A stretch of 64,000 nt of DNA. Source: Actinomycetota bacterium (GTDB taxonomy: Bacteria > Actinomycetota > Actinomycetes > Mycobacteriales > Mycobacteriaceae). Positions 8,109 through 16,457 of the stretch are shown here, piece by piece (position 1 is the first letter of the stretch; the number at the start of each line of letters is the position of its first letter). Both the position numbers and the translations under genes were made by a program. Under the pieces are notes generated by a model. The model had not been told where the DNA came from. It saw nothing but the letters and a program-made list of their open reading frames with translations, and did no database searches. The DNA is taken from positions 26,505-90,504 of the forward strand of contig JAFDWN010000006.1 of the NCBI GenBank assembly GCA_018268465.1, written 5' to 3'.

Positions 8109-9236
8109 TCAGCGACCGGTCCCCGGTCCGGCGGGCAGGCTGATCGTGAACGTCGTCCCGGTGCCAGGACCCGCGCTGGCGACGGTGATCCGGCCGCGAT
8201 GCGCTTCGACCAGGGCACGGGCGATCGCCAACCCGATCCCCGCGCCGCCGTGGTCGCGATTCCGGGCCGCGTCGGCGCGATAGAACCGCTCGAATACGTG
8301 GGGCAGGTGAGCCGAGGCGATGCCGTCGCCGGTGTCGGACACGACGATCGTGACCCCGTCCGGCCCGCCGTGTGCGGCGACGTCGACGCGTCCGCCCGCC
8401 GGTGTGTGGCGCAGTGCGTTGTCGAGCAGGTTGGCCAGCACCTGCGCCAGCCGGTGCGGGTCGGCCCACAGCTGCGGCAGCGCCCCGTCGGGATCGGTGT
8501 GCAGCGTGACGCCCTTGGCGGCGTACCGGTCGGCCGCCGCGGCGACGGCGGTGGCGATGACGGTGTGTGAGTCGACCCAGCACGGCGCGATCGACGCGTG
8601 CGCCTCCTCGGCCTTGGCGAGCGCGCCGAGGTCCTCGGAGAACCGCACCAGCCGGTGAGTCTGGTCGCGCAGGACGGCCGTGGTGTCGGCGTCGAGAACC
8701 TTCACCCCGTCCTCGACCGCCTCGACGTAGGCGTCGAGGACCGAGACCGGCGTCCGGATCTCGTGCGCGAGGTCGCCGAAAAGCCGCCGCCGGGTGGCTT
8801 CCACCGACTCCAGGCGATCCGCCATCTGATTGAACGTCCTTGCCAGGGAATCGAAGTCGTCGCCGAGCCCGGGCGAGGACACCCGGGAGTCATAGCGCCC
8901 GTCGGCCACCGCCCGCGCTGCGGTCGCCACGGCGTCCACCGACCGCTGCACGCGACGGCTGAGGTACCAGGTGACCACCAGTGCCGCCGCCGCCGAGACG
9001 GCCAGTGCCACACCGATCGAGATGGCCGTCGCGTAGGTGTAGGCCTCCTCGGCGTGGAACTGCTCGTTGGAGTGCTCCGGCACCCCGGCGCGCTGCAGGT
9101 GCTCGCGGAACAACGGCGGGCCGACGATAGCGGCGACGATCCAGAGGGCCGCCGCTCCCGCCACCAGCACTGCGGTCTGCGCGGCCAGCAAACGCGTCGC
9201 GATGCCGGGCCCCGGTCGCCGTCCCGGGGCGGCCAT
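8109..9236 (-). CDS. Sensor histidine kinase (OmpR-type system)
   Basis: A 375-aa membrane kinase: helix at about 20-42, a short extracytoplasmic loop of about 45 residues, a second helix at about 85-110, a HAMP linker, a HisKA domain with H-box GDLAHEIRTP (phosphorylated His158), N box NLLDNALRHTP, and G boxes with SDTGDGI and GAGIGLAI. The ATG start overlaps the stop of the upstream regulator gene (TGATG), so the two are translationally coupled. The sensor loop is small and contains only two His, so the signal is not evident. The neighbouring copper genes make metal stress possible, but that is inference only. The 3' end faces the DUF305 gene with a 9-bp gap. Confidence 0.9.
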   Translation of the reverse strand: MAAPGRRPGPGIATRLLAAQTAVLVAGAAALWIVAAIVGPPLFREHLQRAGVPEHSNEQFHAEEAYTYATAISIGVALAVSAAAALVVTWYLSRRVQRSVDAVATAARAVADGRYDSRVSSPGLGDDFDSLARTFNQMADRLESVEATRRRLFGDLAHEIRTPVSVLDAYVEAVEDGVKVLDADTTAVLRDQTHRLVRFSEDLGALAKAEEAHASIAPCWVDSHTVIATAVAAAADRYAAKGVTLHTDPDGALPQLWADPHRLAQVLANLLDNALRHTPAGGRVDVAAHGGPDGVTIVVSDTGDGIASAHLPHVFERFYRADAARNRDHGGAGIGLAIARALVEAHRGRITVASAGPGTGTTFTISLPAGPGTGR

Positions 9237-9934
9237 CAACCCGGGCCCATCCGGTACCCCACACCGCGCACGGTGACCACATAGCGCGGATTGGCGGGAT
9301 CGTCGCCGAGTTTGCGGCGCAAGTGGCCGATGTGCACGTCGACGACATGCTCGTCACCCACCCAGTCCTCCTCCCACACCGCCTCCAGCACCTGACGGCG
9401 GCTCAACACCACACCCGGACGTGACGAGAGCGCCACCAGTACGTCGAATTCTGTGCGGGTCAACAGAATCGGCTCCCCATCTAGGTGCACCTGCCGGCCG
9501 GCGACGTCGATGCGCAGCGCGCCGAACACCCGTGGCGGTGGCGCCCCGGCGGACACCGTGGGCGGCTGCGCCGTCCGCGGCCTGCGCAACATGGCGCGGA
9601 TGCGCGCGACCAGTTCGCGGGGGCTGAATGGTTTGGTCACGTAGTCGTCGGCTCCCACCGACAACCCGACGATGGTGTCGAGTTCGGTGTCACGCGCGGT
9701 CAGCATCACCACGTACGCGTCGGAGAAGGTGCGCAGCCGCCGACAGACCTCCACACCGTCGATACCGGGCAGGGCGACGTCGAGGACGACCACGTCGGGG
9801 TCGATCTCCCTGGCCAGCGTCACTGCGTCGTATCCGTTGTGGGCGATGCTGATGGCGAACTGCTCATGCTCGAGGTAGCTGGCCACCACGGCGGCGAGGG
9901 CGGTTTCGTCGTCGACGACCAAGGCCCGGTACAC
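9236..9934 (-). CDS. OmpR/PhoB-family response regulator
   Basis: A 232-aa regulator with a receiver domain (acidic pair DDE, phospho-acceptor Asp52 in VVVLDVALPG, switch Thr in MLTARD, Lys in YVTKPFS) and a C-terminal winged helix (LTRTEFDVL, VVDVHIGHLRRKLGD, VRGVGYRMG). The GTG at 9934 is preferred because GGAGG lies 6 bp upstream and the receiver then begins directly with VYRALVVDDE. An upstream GTG 9958 is possible but lacks a ribosome site. It is the first gene of a two-gene operon with the histidine kinase. Confidence 0.9.
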   Translation of the reverse strand: MYRALVVDDETALAAVVASYLEHEQFAISIAHNGYDAVTLAREIDPDVVVLDVALPGIDGVEVCRRLRTFSDAYVVMLTARDTELDTIVGLSVGADDYVTKPFSPRELVARIRAMLRRPRTAQPPTVSAGAPPPRVFGALRIDVAGRQVHLDGEPILLTRTEFDVLVALSSRPGVVLSRRQVLEAVWEEDWVGDEHVVDVHIGHLRRKLGDDPANPRYVVTVRGVGYRMGPG

Positions 9935-10015
9935 GGGCGCCTCCGTGGTTCGCTGCACGACTTCATCGTGCCGCACGCCGGCCCACTGCCGCGGCCGAGC
10001 TGGCATCCTTGAGGT

Positions 10016-10219
10016 ATGGCAAAAGAAATCGACCGCGTGCGGGCGCGCAGCGCCGCCGGGGTCATCAGGCAGCATCCCGGTATGGTGCTGTTCGCCGCGT
10101 CGCCCGTGCTCGTCGGCCTCGGCCTCGTGTGGTGGCTCGCGGGTCCCGGCTGGGCGGGGTTGTTGCTGGTGGCGCTGGTGCTCGTCGGCGGCGCCGCCGT
10201 GGTGATGAAGCGCAACTGA
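10016..10219 (+). CDS. Small two-helix membrane protein
   Basis: A 67-aa protein with a basic N terminus (MAKEIDRVRARS) and two hydrophobic segments (about residues 23-41 and 44-62) ending in MKRN. TTGAGGT before the ATG serves as ribosome site. I do not recognise a family. It is transcribed divergently from the response regulator (81-bp gap) and converges with ecfT, whose stop is 3 bp away. The clear ribosome site and compact fit between neighbours support it as a real gene. Confidence 0.6.
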   Translation: MAKEIDRVRARSAAGVIRQHPGMVLFAASPVLVGLGLVWWLAGPGWAGLLLVALVLVGGAAVVMKRN

Positions 10220-10221
10220 AT

Positions 10222-11058
10222 TCAGGTGCCCGTCAGCGGGCCGGCGAATTCGAGGTAGACCGACAGGACGCCCAGCGCCGTCACGACCGCCAGCGCGACG
10301 GCGTCGACCGTGGCGGGTCGTGAGGGGTATGCCGAGATCTGGCCCGAGCCGCCGCGGGCGGTGATGGCGTCGCCCATTTCGTCGGCGCGTCGCAGTGACA
10401 CGGTCATCGCGGTGGCGAGCAGGTCGACGAGTTCGGCGAACGCTCGGCGGAGACGTTCGCGCCGGGTGTTCGCGGTTTCGCGGGGGCGCAGCCGGCGTGC
10501 GGCGAACAGTGTGCGGTATTCGTCGAGCAGCATCGGGAACGCCCGAAGTGCCAGCGCGAGGGTGACCGCCCAATCGTCGACGGGCACTCGGAGCATCCGC
10601 AGGGGTGCGCCCAGTTTCGCCACGGCGGGCGCGATCTCGGCGACGTTGGTGGTCCACTGCACCAGTGCGCTCAGTCCCAGCAGCGCCACGGAGAGCAGCG
10701 TCAGTTGGAGGTAGGAGAGCAGCCCGCCGACTTCGAGGCTGACCGATCCGAGGTGCAGGTACGGGGCGCCGCCCGCGGCGGCGGCGGTGGCCCCGCCGAG
10801 CACCAGCACGATCCACACCCACCGCGGTACGGAAGGCAACGCACCTCGGGGCACCCGCGCCAGCCGCGCGGTGCCCACGACGAGAAGTAGAACCGTGGTG
10901 AGGGTGAACCAGCCCGGGTAGAGCGCCAGCAGGACACCCAGGCCGGCGACGGCGAGCAGTTTGGTGCCCGCCCACAGGTCGTGGATAGGGGTGCGATCGG
11001 GGAGTGGGCGCAGCAGCACCAGGGGCCGGGGCTGTTTATTCGGTGCTGTCGTCGTCAT
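10222..11058 (-). CDS. ecfT: ECF transporter transmembrane component EcfT
   Basis: A 278-aa membrane protein of the EcfT/CbiQ family, which couples the energising ATPases to a substrate-binding S component in vitamin and metal importers. Helices occupy the first half. The cytoplasmic coupling region carries the family Ala-Arg-Gly motifs ([10 protein letters not shown] for the first; [12 protein letters not shown] contains the second, ARG). ATG 11058 overlaps the stop of the upstream fused gene (ATGA), so translation is coupled and downstream ORF starts are less likely. It corresponds to Rv2325c by order and type. The substrate cannot be told from this subunit. Confidence 0.87.
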   Translation of the reverse strand: MTTTAPNKQPRPLVLLRPLPDRTPIHDLWAGTKLLAVAGLGVLLALYPGWFTLTTVLLLVVGTARLARVPRGALPSVPRWVWIVLVLGGATAAAAGGAPYLHLGSVSLEVGGLLSYLQLTLLSVALLGLSALVQWTTNVAEIAPAVAKLGAPLRMLRVPVDDWAVTLALALRAFPMLLDEYRTLFAARRLRPRETANTRRERLRRAFAELVDLLATAMTVSLRRADEMGDAITARGGSGQISAYPSRPATVDAVALAVVTALGVLSVYLEFAGPLTGT

Positions 11059-13082
11059 GGCGCACCTGCGGAGCCCGCGGGTGTCGGGATCAGGGTGCCG
11101 TCGCGCAGATGCAATGTGCGGGGACACAGTTCGTCGAGGCCGGAGAAGTCATGGGAGATGACGATGACGGTGAGGCCGCGGGTTCGGCGCAGGTCGGTGA
11201 GCAGCGTGAGCATGCCGCGGCGGCTGGCGGCGTCGAGGCCGGCGAGCGGCTCGTCGAGGATGATGGCGCGCGGGTTGCGAGCCAGCAGCCCGGCGAGGAC
11301 GACGCGGCGCATCTGGCCGCCGCTGAGTTGGTCGATGCGCCGACGGCCAATGGCGGGGTCGAGTCCGACGGTGGCCAGCGCGCGTGTCACGCGGTCGATG
11401 TCGTCGGCGTCGAATCCGGCCGCGGCGGCGATCTCGGTGCCGACCCGGCTGCGCATCAATTGGAGACGGGCCGCCTGAAAGGCGACGGCCACCGCCCCGA
11501 TCTGTTCGGACACACGCTTGCCGTCCAGGAGACAGGTGCCCGCGGTGGGCGCGAGGAGTCCGGCCATGATCCATGCCAGTGTCGATTTGCCCGATCCGTT
11601 GAGCCCGTGGATCAGAACCCCGTCGCCCTCGCCGACCGCGAGGTCGATGTCACGTAATGCGGTTGACTCCCAGGGTGTTCGGAGGCCGTAGCGGTGACTG
11701 ACGCCGCTGAGCTGCAGCAGTGCGGCGTCCGAGTGGTGGCCGCCGGCCGGGGTGGTGGTGGGGGCGGCCGTGTTGGTGACCATGTCGATGTTGTCCGCGT
11801 TGCCGGTGAGGTTGACGATCCGGTCGGCTGCGCCGGATTCGTCGGTGTAGTGGGTGATGTGGACCAGCGTCGTGTCATGGCGTCGGGTCAGCCCGGCGAG
11901 CATCTCGATAAGGGTGTCGCGGCCGGCCTGGTCGACCATGCTGGTGATTTCGTCGGCGATCAGCAGTTGGGGCCGGCGGGCCAGAGCGCCCGCAACGGCC
12001 AGCCGTTGGAGCTGTCCACCGGACAGTCCGCCGGTGTCGCGGTGCGCGAGACCGCCGAGGCCGACCTCGGTCAACAGCCGGTCGACGTCGGTGGAGGTGC
12101 CGGGCGGCAGCCCCCAGACCACGTCGTCGACCACCCGGGTGCCGAGCACTTGGGTTTCGGGGTGCTGCAGCACCACGGCGGTACCGCCGACCCGACCCAG
12201 GCCCACCGCGCCGGGGCGTTCCAGCGTGCCCGAGGTCGGGGTGCGTCCCGCGAGCAGGAGCATGAGCGTGGTCTTTCCCGACCCGTTGGCGCCGGTGACC
12301 GCAAGGTGTTCACCGGGAGTGACGGTCATCGTCACCGGGCCGACGGCGTCGTGGTCGGCGCCGGGATAGCGGAAACGGGCCTCGCGCAGGGTGATCGGCA
12401 CGGGGGCGATCGCCCGGTCATCGTCGGTGACGTCGAACTTGTGCACGTCGGGGATGGCTGAGAGACGCCGCAGCACGCGGTTCAATGCCCACCACCCGAC
12501 CATCGCGACGAAGGCGACGATCGCGATCGACAGGCCGATGATCAGTACCGGCCAGGTCTGCATCAGTGCGGCCACGGCGTCGCGCATCGCCTGCCCGAGC
12601 CGGGCGAACGCGGGTACGGCACTGACCAGAGTCGCGGCCCCGTCCACGGTGGCGGTAATGGTCTCGAACAGCAGGGTCCGCATACGGGACAGCAGCATCA
12701 GCACGGCCACGCTGAACGCGGCCAGTGCGGTACCGGCGGCCAGTGCCGCCGCGAAAGCGGTCAGCGCGCCCTTGCCGCGGCGTTTCACCACTCCGACCAG
12801 TCCGCCGATGTAGGCGCTGCCCGCGACGACGACCAGACCACCCAGACCGATGACGAGAAACGCGAGGATCACGCCGGCGACCGTGGCGGCGACCAGCACA
12901 CGCAGACGATGACGGAAGGCCAGCAATCCCATCGGCACGGTGCCCAGCAGCGACAGCCCCGCCCCGAACGGCAAAGCCACCGCCACCACGGCGACGGCAC
13001 TGCACAGCGCCGCCATCACCGCGGCCGAAGCCAGCTCGACGGGGTGCAACCGCGCGCCACGCCGCGGTGGTGTCTCAGGCAT
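11055..13082 (-). CDS. Fused ECF transporter: membrane domain plus two ATPase domains
   Basis: A 675-aa fusion, the Rv2326c-type protein. Residues about 15-215 form six or so helices, resembling an S component or DUF2232-like membrane domain. Two ABC ATPase domains follow. The first (about 225-430) has Walker [10 protein letters not shown] and signature LSGGQLQRL. The second (about 455-670) has [18 protein letters not shown] and Walker [12 protein letters not shown]. With EcfT encoded next, the two genes could supply a complete ECF importer. In the first ATPase the Walker B region reads LLIADEITS, still with the catalytic Glu. ATG 13082 is chosen over GTG 13109 because GAGGA lies about 6 bp upstream. 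The imported molecule is unknown; thiamine- or cobalamin-type vitamins are guesses. Confidence 0.87.
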   Translation of the reverse strand: MPETPPRRGARLHPVELASAAVMAALCSAVAVVAVALPFGAGLSLLGTVPMGLLAFRHRLRVLVAATVAGVILAFLVIGLGGLVVVAGSAYIGGLVGVVKRRGKGALTAFAAALAAGTALAAFSVAVLMLLSRMRTLLFETITATVDGAATLVSAVPAFARLGQAMRDAVAALMQTWPVLIIGLSIAIVAFVAMVGWWALNRVLRRLSAIPDVHKFDVTDDDRAIAPVPITLREARFRYPGADHDAVGPVTMTVTPGEHLAVTGANGSGKTTLMLLLAGRTPTSGTLERPGAVGLGRVGGTAVVLQHPETQVLGTRVVDDVVWGLPPGTSTDVDRLLTEVGLGGLAHRDTGGLSGGQLQRLAVAGALARRPQLLIADEITSMVDQAGRDTLIEMLAGLTRRHDTTLVHITHYTDESGAADRIVNLTGNADNIDMVTNTAAPTTTPAGGHHSDAALLQLSGVSHRYGLRTPWESTALRDIDLAVGEGDGVLIHGLNGSGKSTLAWIMAGLLAPTAGTCLLDGKRVSEQIGAVAVAFQAARLQLMRSRVGTEIAAAAGFDADDIDRVTRALATVGLDPAIGRRRIDQLSGGQMRRVVLAGLLARNPRAIILDEPLAGLDAASRRGMLTLLTDLRRTRGLTVIVISHDFSGLDELCPRTLHLRDGTLIPTPAGSAGAP

Positions 13083-13133
13083 CGCCGGTCCTCGAGCCGT
13101 CGCTGTCACGGTCGGTTCGATCGGCGGCCGCGA

Positions 13134-13775
13134 TCATTCGACCTCGGGTCTGAGGTCCTTGGGCTGGTCGCGTTTGAACTCCCAGAACTGCGGAGTGGAC
13201 GCCAAATGCAATGCGGCGTCCCATAATTTGCCGGCCTCCTCGCCGCGGGGAATCCCCGAGAGCACCGGACCGAAGAACGCGACTCCGTTGATGTGCACGG
13301 TCGGGGTGCCCGCGATCGCACCGGCGGCGCTCAGACCCTCCTGGTTGCTCTTGCGCAGCGCCGCGTCCAGTTCCGTTGAGCCGGCCGCCTCGGCCAGTTC
13401 GGCAGGCAGTCCGACGTCGTGTAGAGCACCGGCGATGATCTCGTCGAAATCGTAGGTGAGTAGATCGCCGAACTCCGTGTTCTCCTTGTGGTGAAGCCGC
13501 GTGCCGATGGCGGTGTAGAGCGGCCCCAGGATCGCGGGCCCGGCGGCGTGTTCGGCGGCGATCGCGACCCGCACCGGCGCCCACGCCTTCTTGAGCATCT
13601 CCGGATCGTCGAACTGACGGGGGAGATCGCCCTCGTTGAGGATCGCCAGACTCATCACGTGGAACCGGACGTCGATATCTCGGACCTGCTGAGCTTCGAG
13701 GATCCAGCGGGACGTGATCCAGCTCCATGGGCAGAACGGGTCGAACCAGAAATCGACGGTGGCCTTCTCGGGCAT
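13134..13775 (-). CDS. DsbA-family oxidoreductase, CPWS active site
   Basis: A 213-aa thioredoxin-fold protein with the DsbA helical insertion, close to the mycothiol-dependent reductase Rv2466c (WFDP.CPW, SRWILE, FHVMSLAILNE, GTPTVHINGVAFFGPV). Rv2466c, as I remember it, has CPWC at the active site. Here the motif is CPWS, so the attacking Cys remains and the resolving Cys is Ser, which points to a monothiol mechanism using mycothiol. The cis-Pro loop is GTPTVHI. There is no signal peptide, so it acts in the cytoplasm. AAGGAG lies 7 bp before ATG 13775. It is followed upstream by a tandem paralogue (13875-14516) in the same direction. Confidence 0.86.
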   Translation of the reverse strand: MPEKATVDFWFDPFCPWSWITSRWILEAQQVRDIDVRFHVMSLAILNEGDLPRQFDDPEMLKKAWAPVRVAIAAEHAAGPAILGPLYTAIGTRLHHKENTEFGDLLTYDFDEIIAGALHDVGLPAELAEAAGSTELDAALRKSNQEGLSAAGAIAGTPTVHINGVAFFGPVLSGIPRGEEAGKLWDAALHLASTPQFWEFKRDQPKDLRPEVE

Positions 13776-13874
13776 CGGGCGCTCCTTCGGGGGTGACACG
13801 GAGCGTGCCGGGCACGGACCGTGGTTCAGCGAAAACAGATGTATGCGAACAATTTTGGCGGCATGCCCGGACGG

Positions 13875-14516
13875 TCAGCCGAACTCGGGCTCCAGTTCAT
13901 CGGCGCGGCGGCGTTTGAGCTCCCAGAAGTGCGGGTAGGACGCGAAATTCAGCGCGGCGTCCCACAATGTGCCGGCTTGTTCGCAGCGCGGGATGCGGGA
14001 GAACACCGGGCCGAAGAACGCGACTCCGTTGATGTGGATGGTAGGCGTCCCGATACCCGCACCGACGGTGTCCATACCCGCGGCGGTACTCGCGCGAAGG
14101 GCCTCGTCGTAGTCCTCGGCGACCGCCGCCCTGGCCAACTCTGCCGGCAGACCCACGTCGATGAGGGTCTTGTCGATGATGGCGTTGAAGTCTCTCGCCA
14201 CCACGTCGTGGAAGCCCCGGTTGCCCTCATGGTGGATCTGGGTGCCCATCGCGGTGTAGAGCGGTCCCAGGATTTCTGGCCCCGCGGCGTGTTCTGCGGC
14301 CATGGCCACCCGCACGGGTGCCCATACTTTCCGCATCATCTCCGGATCGTCCAATTGGTGGGGAAGGTCGCCCTCGTTGAGGATCACCAGGCTCATCACG
14401 TGGAACGAAATATCGATATCCCGAACCTCTTTCGCTTCGAGGATCCAGCGAGAGGTGATCCAGCTCCATGGGCACAGCGGGTCGAACCAGAAATCGACTG
14501 CGGCCTTCTCGGACAT
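13875..14516 (-). CDS. DsbA-family oxidoreductase, second CPWS paralogue
   Basis: A 213-aa paralogue of the neighbour, identical in length and with the same motifs (WFDPLCPWSW, HVMSLVILNEGDLP, GTPTIHINGVAFFGPVF). It too has Ser in place of the second active-site Cys, so both copies share the monothiol motif. AGGTCCC/GGGAGG lies before ATG 14516. It lies upstream of the other copy with a 99-bp gap; they may share a transcript. A perfect palindrome lies 63-83 bp upstream of its start, shared with the divergent MarR-like gene, so a MarR-type repressor probably controls it. Confidence 0.86.
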   Translation of the reverse strand: MSEKAAVDFWFDPLCPWSWITSRWILEAKEVRDIDISFHVMSLVILNEGDLPHQLDDPEMMRKVWAPVRVAMAAEHAAGPEILGPLYTAMGTQIHHEGNRGFHDVVARDFNAIIDKTLIDVGLPAELARAAVAEDYDEALRASTAAGMDTVGAGIGTPTIHINGVAFFGPVFSRIPRCEQAGTLWDAALNFASYPHFWELKRRRADELEPEFG

Positions 14517-14578
14517 CGGGAGGTCCCTTCTCGGCGGAGAGGTGAGCGGAGTTTCCTGTGGGGTGGCTGTGTTTCATG

Positions 14579-14599
14579 TATATCAATCAAGTTGATATA
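14579..14599. promoter_or_regulatory. Palindromic operator, MarR-type
   Basis: TATATCAA, 5-nt spacer TCAAG, TTGATATA: a perfect 8-bp inverted repeat of 21 bp in all. It lies between the divergent DsbA-like gene (start 14516) and the MarR-like gene (start 14671). It is AT-rich within very GC-rich DNA, and length and symmetry fit a MarR dimer. A related TCAA-N5-TTGA site occurs at 14674-14686. Confidence 0.65.
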
Positions 14600-14670
14600 G
14601 GTCAATGGGCTCGACGCGGATGTGCTTGCCGACGCGCGCGGGTCGCGGACGGGTGCTGCCGACGTGAATT

Positions 14671-14937
14671 ATGTCAATATACTTGAGATTGAGGAGCGAC
14701 GACGAACCGCTGGGTTACCTGCTCTACGGGGTCGTGGCGGCACTGCGGCCGAACGTGACCGCGGCGCTGCGCCCGCTGGGGCTGGGGCTGCCCCAATTCG
14801 TGTGTCTACCGAACCTGTCCACCCGGTCGGGCCAATCCAGTGCCGCGCTCGCCCGTCGCGTCCACGCCTCGCCGCACGCGATGAACCCGGTGCTGCGCGC
14901 GCTCGAAGGCATGCGCGCAACGGAGGTCGCCGCATAG
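14671..14937 (+). CDS. Truncated MarR-like regulator
   Basis: An 88-aa reading frame whose sequence follows the first half of MarR regulators: dimer helix 1 (LGYLLYGVVAALRP), the LGLGLPQFVCL stretch, then the helix-turn-helix (SSAALARRVHASPHAMNPVLRALE). It stops at MRATEVAA, before the wing and the C-terminal dimer helices; a normal MarR is about 140-150 aa. The ORF continues only to 14937 and another gene ends at 15018, so the missing half has been lost rather than shifted out of frame by a short indel. It may still bind DNA poorly, act as a small antagonist, or be decaying. The ATG lies inside a TCAA-N5-TTGA palindrome; in-frame TTG 14683 and 14689 are other starts. Confidence 0.55.
   Translation: MSIYLRLRSDDEPLGYLLYGVVAALRPNVTAALRPLGLGLPQFVCLPNLSTRSGQSSAALARRVHASPHAMNPVLRALEGMRATEVAA
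14674..14686. promoter_or_regulatory. Second TCAA-N5-TTGA half-palindrome
   Basis: TCAA-TATAC-TTGA repeats the inner part and the exact 5-nt spacing of the palindrome at 14579-14599. It overlaps the proposed start codon of the truncated MarR-like gene, a position suited to autorepression. Confidence 0.4.
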
Positions 14938-15017
14938 GCCGATGCCCGGCCCGTCACGCGGCGGTGTCTCCCGACCGCCGTCAGCTGCCGCCCGGTGTCA
15001 ACGGATTCCGGAGCGCG

Positions 15018-15221
15018 TCAGCGCCCCGGCCGGATGCGCCACGCGGCGGCCGCGATGGCGATCCCCGCCAGCGCGGCAATCGGGCCGATGATCGACCACG
15101 TCGTCGTGTTGCTCATCGGGCTGCCGCCGAGCACGCCGAAACCCTGCAGCGCCCACACCGACCCGGACAATGCCAGCAGGACGCCGAACACGCCGAGGGC
15201 GATCACCATCGCAGTTCGCAT
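15018..15221 (-). CDS. Small two-helix membrane protein
   Basis: A 67-aa protein with two hydrophobic helices (about residues 3-26 and 42-62), a WALQGFGVLGGS segment between them and a basic tail. Short proteins with this WALQGFG.LGGS pattern are common in mycobacteria and are annotated only as hypothetical membrane proteins. GGAAGGG precedes ATG 15221. It converges with the MarR remnant and is divergent from the F420-type reductase gene. The function is unknown. Confidence 0.7.
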   Translation of the reverse strand: MRTAMVIALGVFGVLLALSGSVWALQGFGVLGGSPMSNTTTWSIIGPIAALAGIAIAAAAWRIRPGR

Positions 15222-15290
15222 ACCGTTCACCCTTCCACCCCGCGGCCCGCGAAATGGGCGCGCCATTCGCATACTGCCGGTTACCGTTTC

Positions 15291-15803
15291 GTGGTGCCAC
15301 TGCGATACGTCGACCCGACACGGGCGTCCACGCCGACGCGCCGTGCCGCGTCCAGGCTCCTGCGCACCCGCCCCGGGCGGTTCATCGCCGAGAAGATCGC
15401 GCCGAGGGTCGACGTCTGGCTGGGCCGCCACGTCGGTGCCAGGGTGAGCCTGGGCATGTTCGTCGTGCCGTCGGCGACGCTGACGACGACCGGGGCCAGG
15501 ACCGGGCAACGGCGCCAGGCCCAGGTCGTGTACTTCCACGACGGGCGTGACGTCATCGTGCTGGCGTCCAACTACGGCGGTGACCGGCACCCGCAGTGGT
15601 ACCACAACCTCGTCGCCGATCCGGACTGCGACCTCGGCGGCGACCGATTTCGCGCGGGCGAGGTGACCGATCCCGCCGAGTACGCACGCCTTTTCGGGGT
15701 CGCCGAGCGCTACTTCGGTGGATTCGCCGAATACCGTGCCAAGACCACCCGGGTGGGACGCACGATTCCGGTGCTGCGGCTGGTCCCCGCCGCCCGGACG
15801 TAA
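15291..15803 (+). CDS. Deazaflavin (F420)-dependent nitroreductase-family protein
   Basis: About 170 aa with the split-barrel fold of the Ddn-like F420H2-dependent reductases abundant in mycobacteria. Recognisable parts are the LTTTGARTGQRR strand-turn that binds the cofactor phosphate, VLASNYGGDRHPQWYHNLVADPD and the closing FAEYRAKTTR-IPVLRL strand. Members reduce quinones, nitroimidazoles or unsaturated carbonyls; the substrate here is unknown. GTG 15291 and GTG 15294 are both possible starts and neither has a good ribosome site. Confidence 0.82.
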   Translation: MVPLRYVDPTRASTPTRRAASRLLRTRPGRFIAEKIAPRVDVWLGRHVGARVSLGMFVVPSATLTTTGARTGQRRQAQVVYFHDGRDVIVLASNYGGDRHPQWYHNLVADPDCDLGGDRFRAGEVTDPAEYARLFGVAERYFGGFAEYRAKTTRVGRTIPVLRLVPAART

Positions 15804-15860
15804 CGCCCCGATCCGGCGTTTTCGCCGGCGGTGAAACGCCGCCGTAGCCGATTGCAACGG

Positions 15861-15876
15861 TGTAATCATGTAATCA
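15861..15876 (+). repeat. Tandem octamer TGTAATCA x2 at a gene start
   Basis: TGTAATCA occurs twice without a gap (15861-15868 and 15869-15876), and the last A is the first base of the likely ATG of the next gene. Tandem short AT-rich repeats next to a start are typical operators of ribbon-helix-helix or similar autoregulators. Their position also replaces the ribosome site. Confidence 0.5.
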
Positions 15877-16457
15877 TGAGGAATCATCATCTCCATGGAC
15901 GCCGGCCGGGACGGTCCGGCGGCTGGCAACAAGCCCAACAACCCGACGCGGGCGACGCGGCCGACTGGTTCGCCGGGCGGTTGCCCGACGGCTGGTTCGC
16001 AGGCGCTCCCGAGGTCATCGTCGACCGCGAAGAGATCACCGTCATCGGCCGCTTGCCCGACGTGGGCGGTGACGAGCAGGAGACCCCGGCGCACGCCTCG
16101 GGCCGAGCGGCCCGTTTCCGTGAGGAGACCCGACCGGAGCGGATGCGCATTGCCGACGAAGCCGAAAGCCGCTACGGCCGTAAAGTCTCCTGGGGTGTGG
16201 AGACCGGGACCGCCGGCGACCCGACCTATGAGCGAATTCTGTTCACCCACATCGCCGTACCGGTGATGACCCGACTGCGCCAGCCCGAACGTCGGGTACT
16301 GGACACCCTGGTCGACGCCGGCGTGGCCCGCTCCCGTTCCGACGCGCTGGCCTGGTCGGTGCGCCTGGTCGGCGAGCACGCCGACGAGTGGTTGACCAAG
16401 CTGCGCGACGCGATGGCCACGGTCGACGACCTGCGCGCCGAGGGGCCCGACCTCTAG
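15876..16457 (+). CDS. Conserved-looking protein of unknown function
   Basis: A 193-aa soluble, charged protein. The N terminus has a Trp-rich motif ([28 protein letters not shown]), written here only as [11 protein letters not shown] followed by an acidic strand. The C terminus has [21 protein letters not shown], listed as [19 protein letters not shown], which resembles the helix of ribbon-helix-helix proteins, then a helix with [14 protein letters not shown] do not recognise a named family; a DNA-binding role is suggested only by that helix and by the tandem repeat at its start. GTG 15831 is an in-frame alternative start. Its stop TAG overlaps the stop of the convergent exporter gene (16454-16457). 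Confidence 0.6.
   Translation: MRNHHLHGRRPGRSGGWQQAQQPDAGDAADWFAGRLPDGWFAGAPEVIVDREEITVIGRLPDVGGDEQETPAHASGRAARFREETRPERMRIADEAESRYGRKVSWGVETGTAGDPTYERILFTHIAVPVMTRLRQPERRVLDTLVDAGVARSRSDALAWSVRLVGEHADEWLTKLRDAMATVDDLRAEGPDL

Noticed and set aside
9236-10975. 579-aa response regulator with a long N-terminal extension
   Set aside because: The extension is an Arg/Pro-rich shadow that overlaps the small membrane protein and ecfT. The receiver domain begins at GTG 9934, which has its own GGAGG site.
13801-13817. GAGCGTGCCGGGCACGG as a third REP-like copy
   Set aside because: Only the first 8 bases agree with the 59-bp element and the rest does not align; chance GC-rich palindrome.
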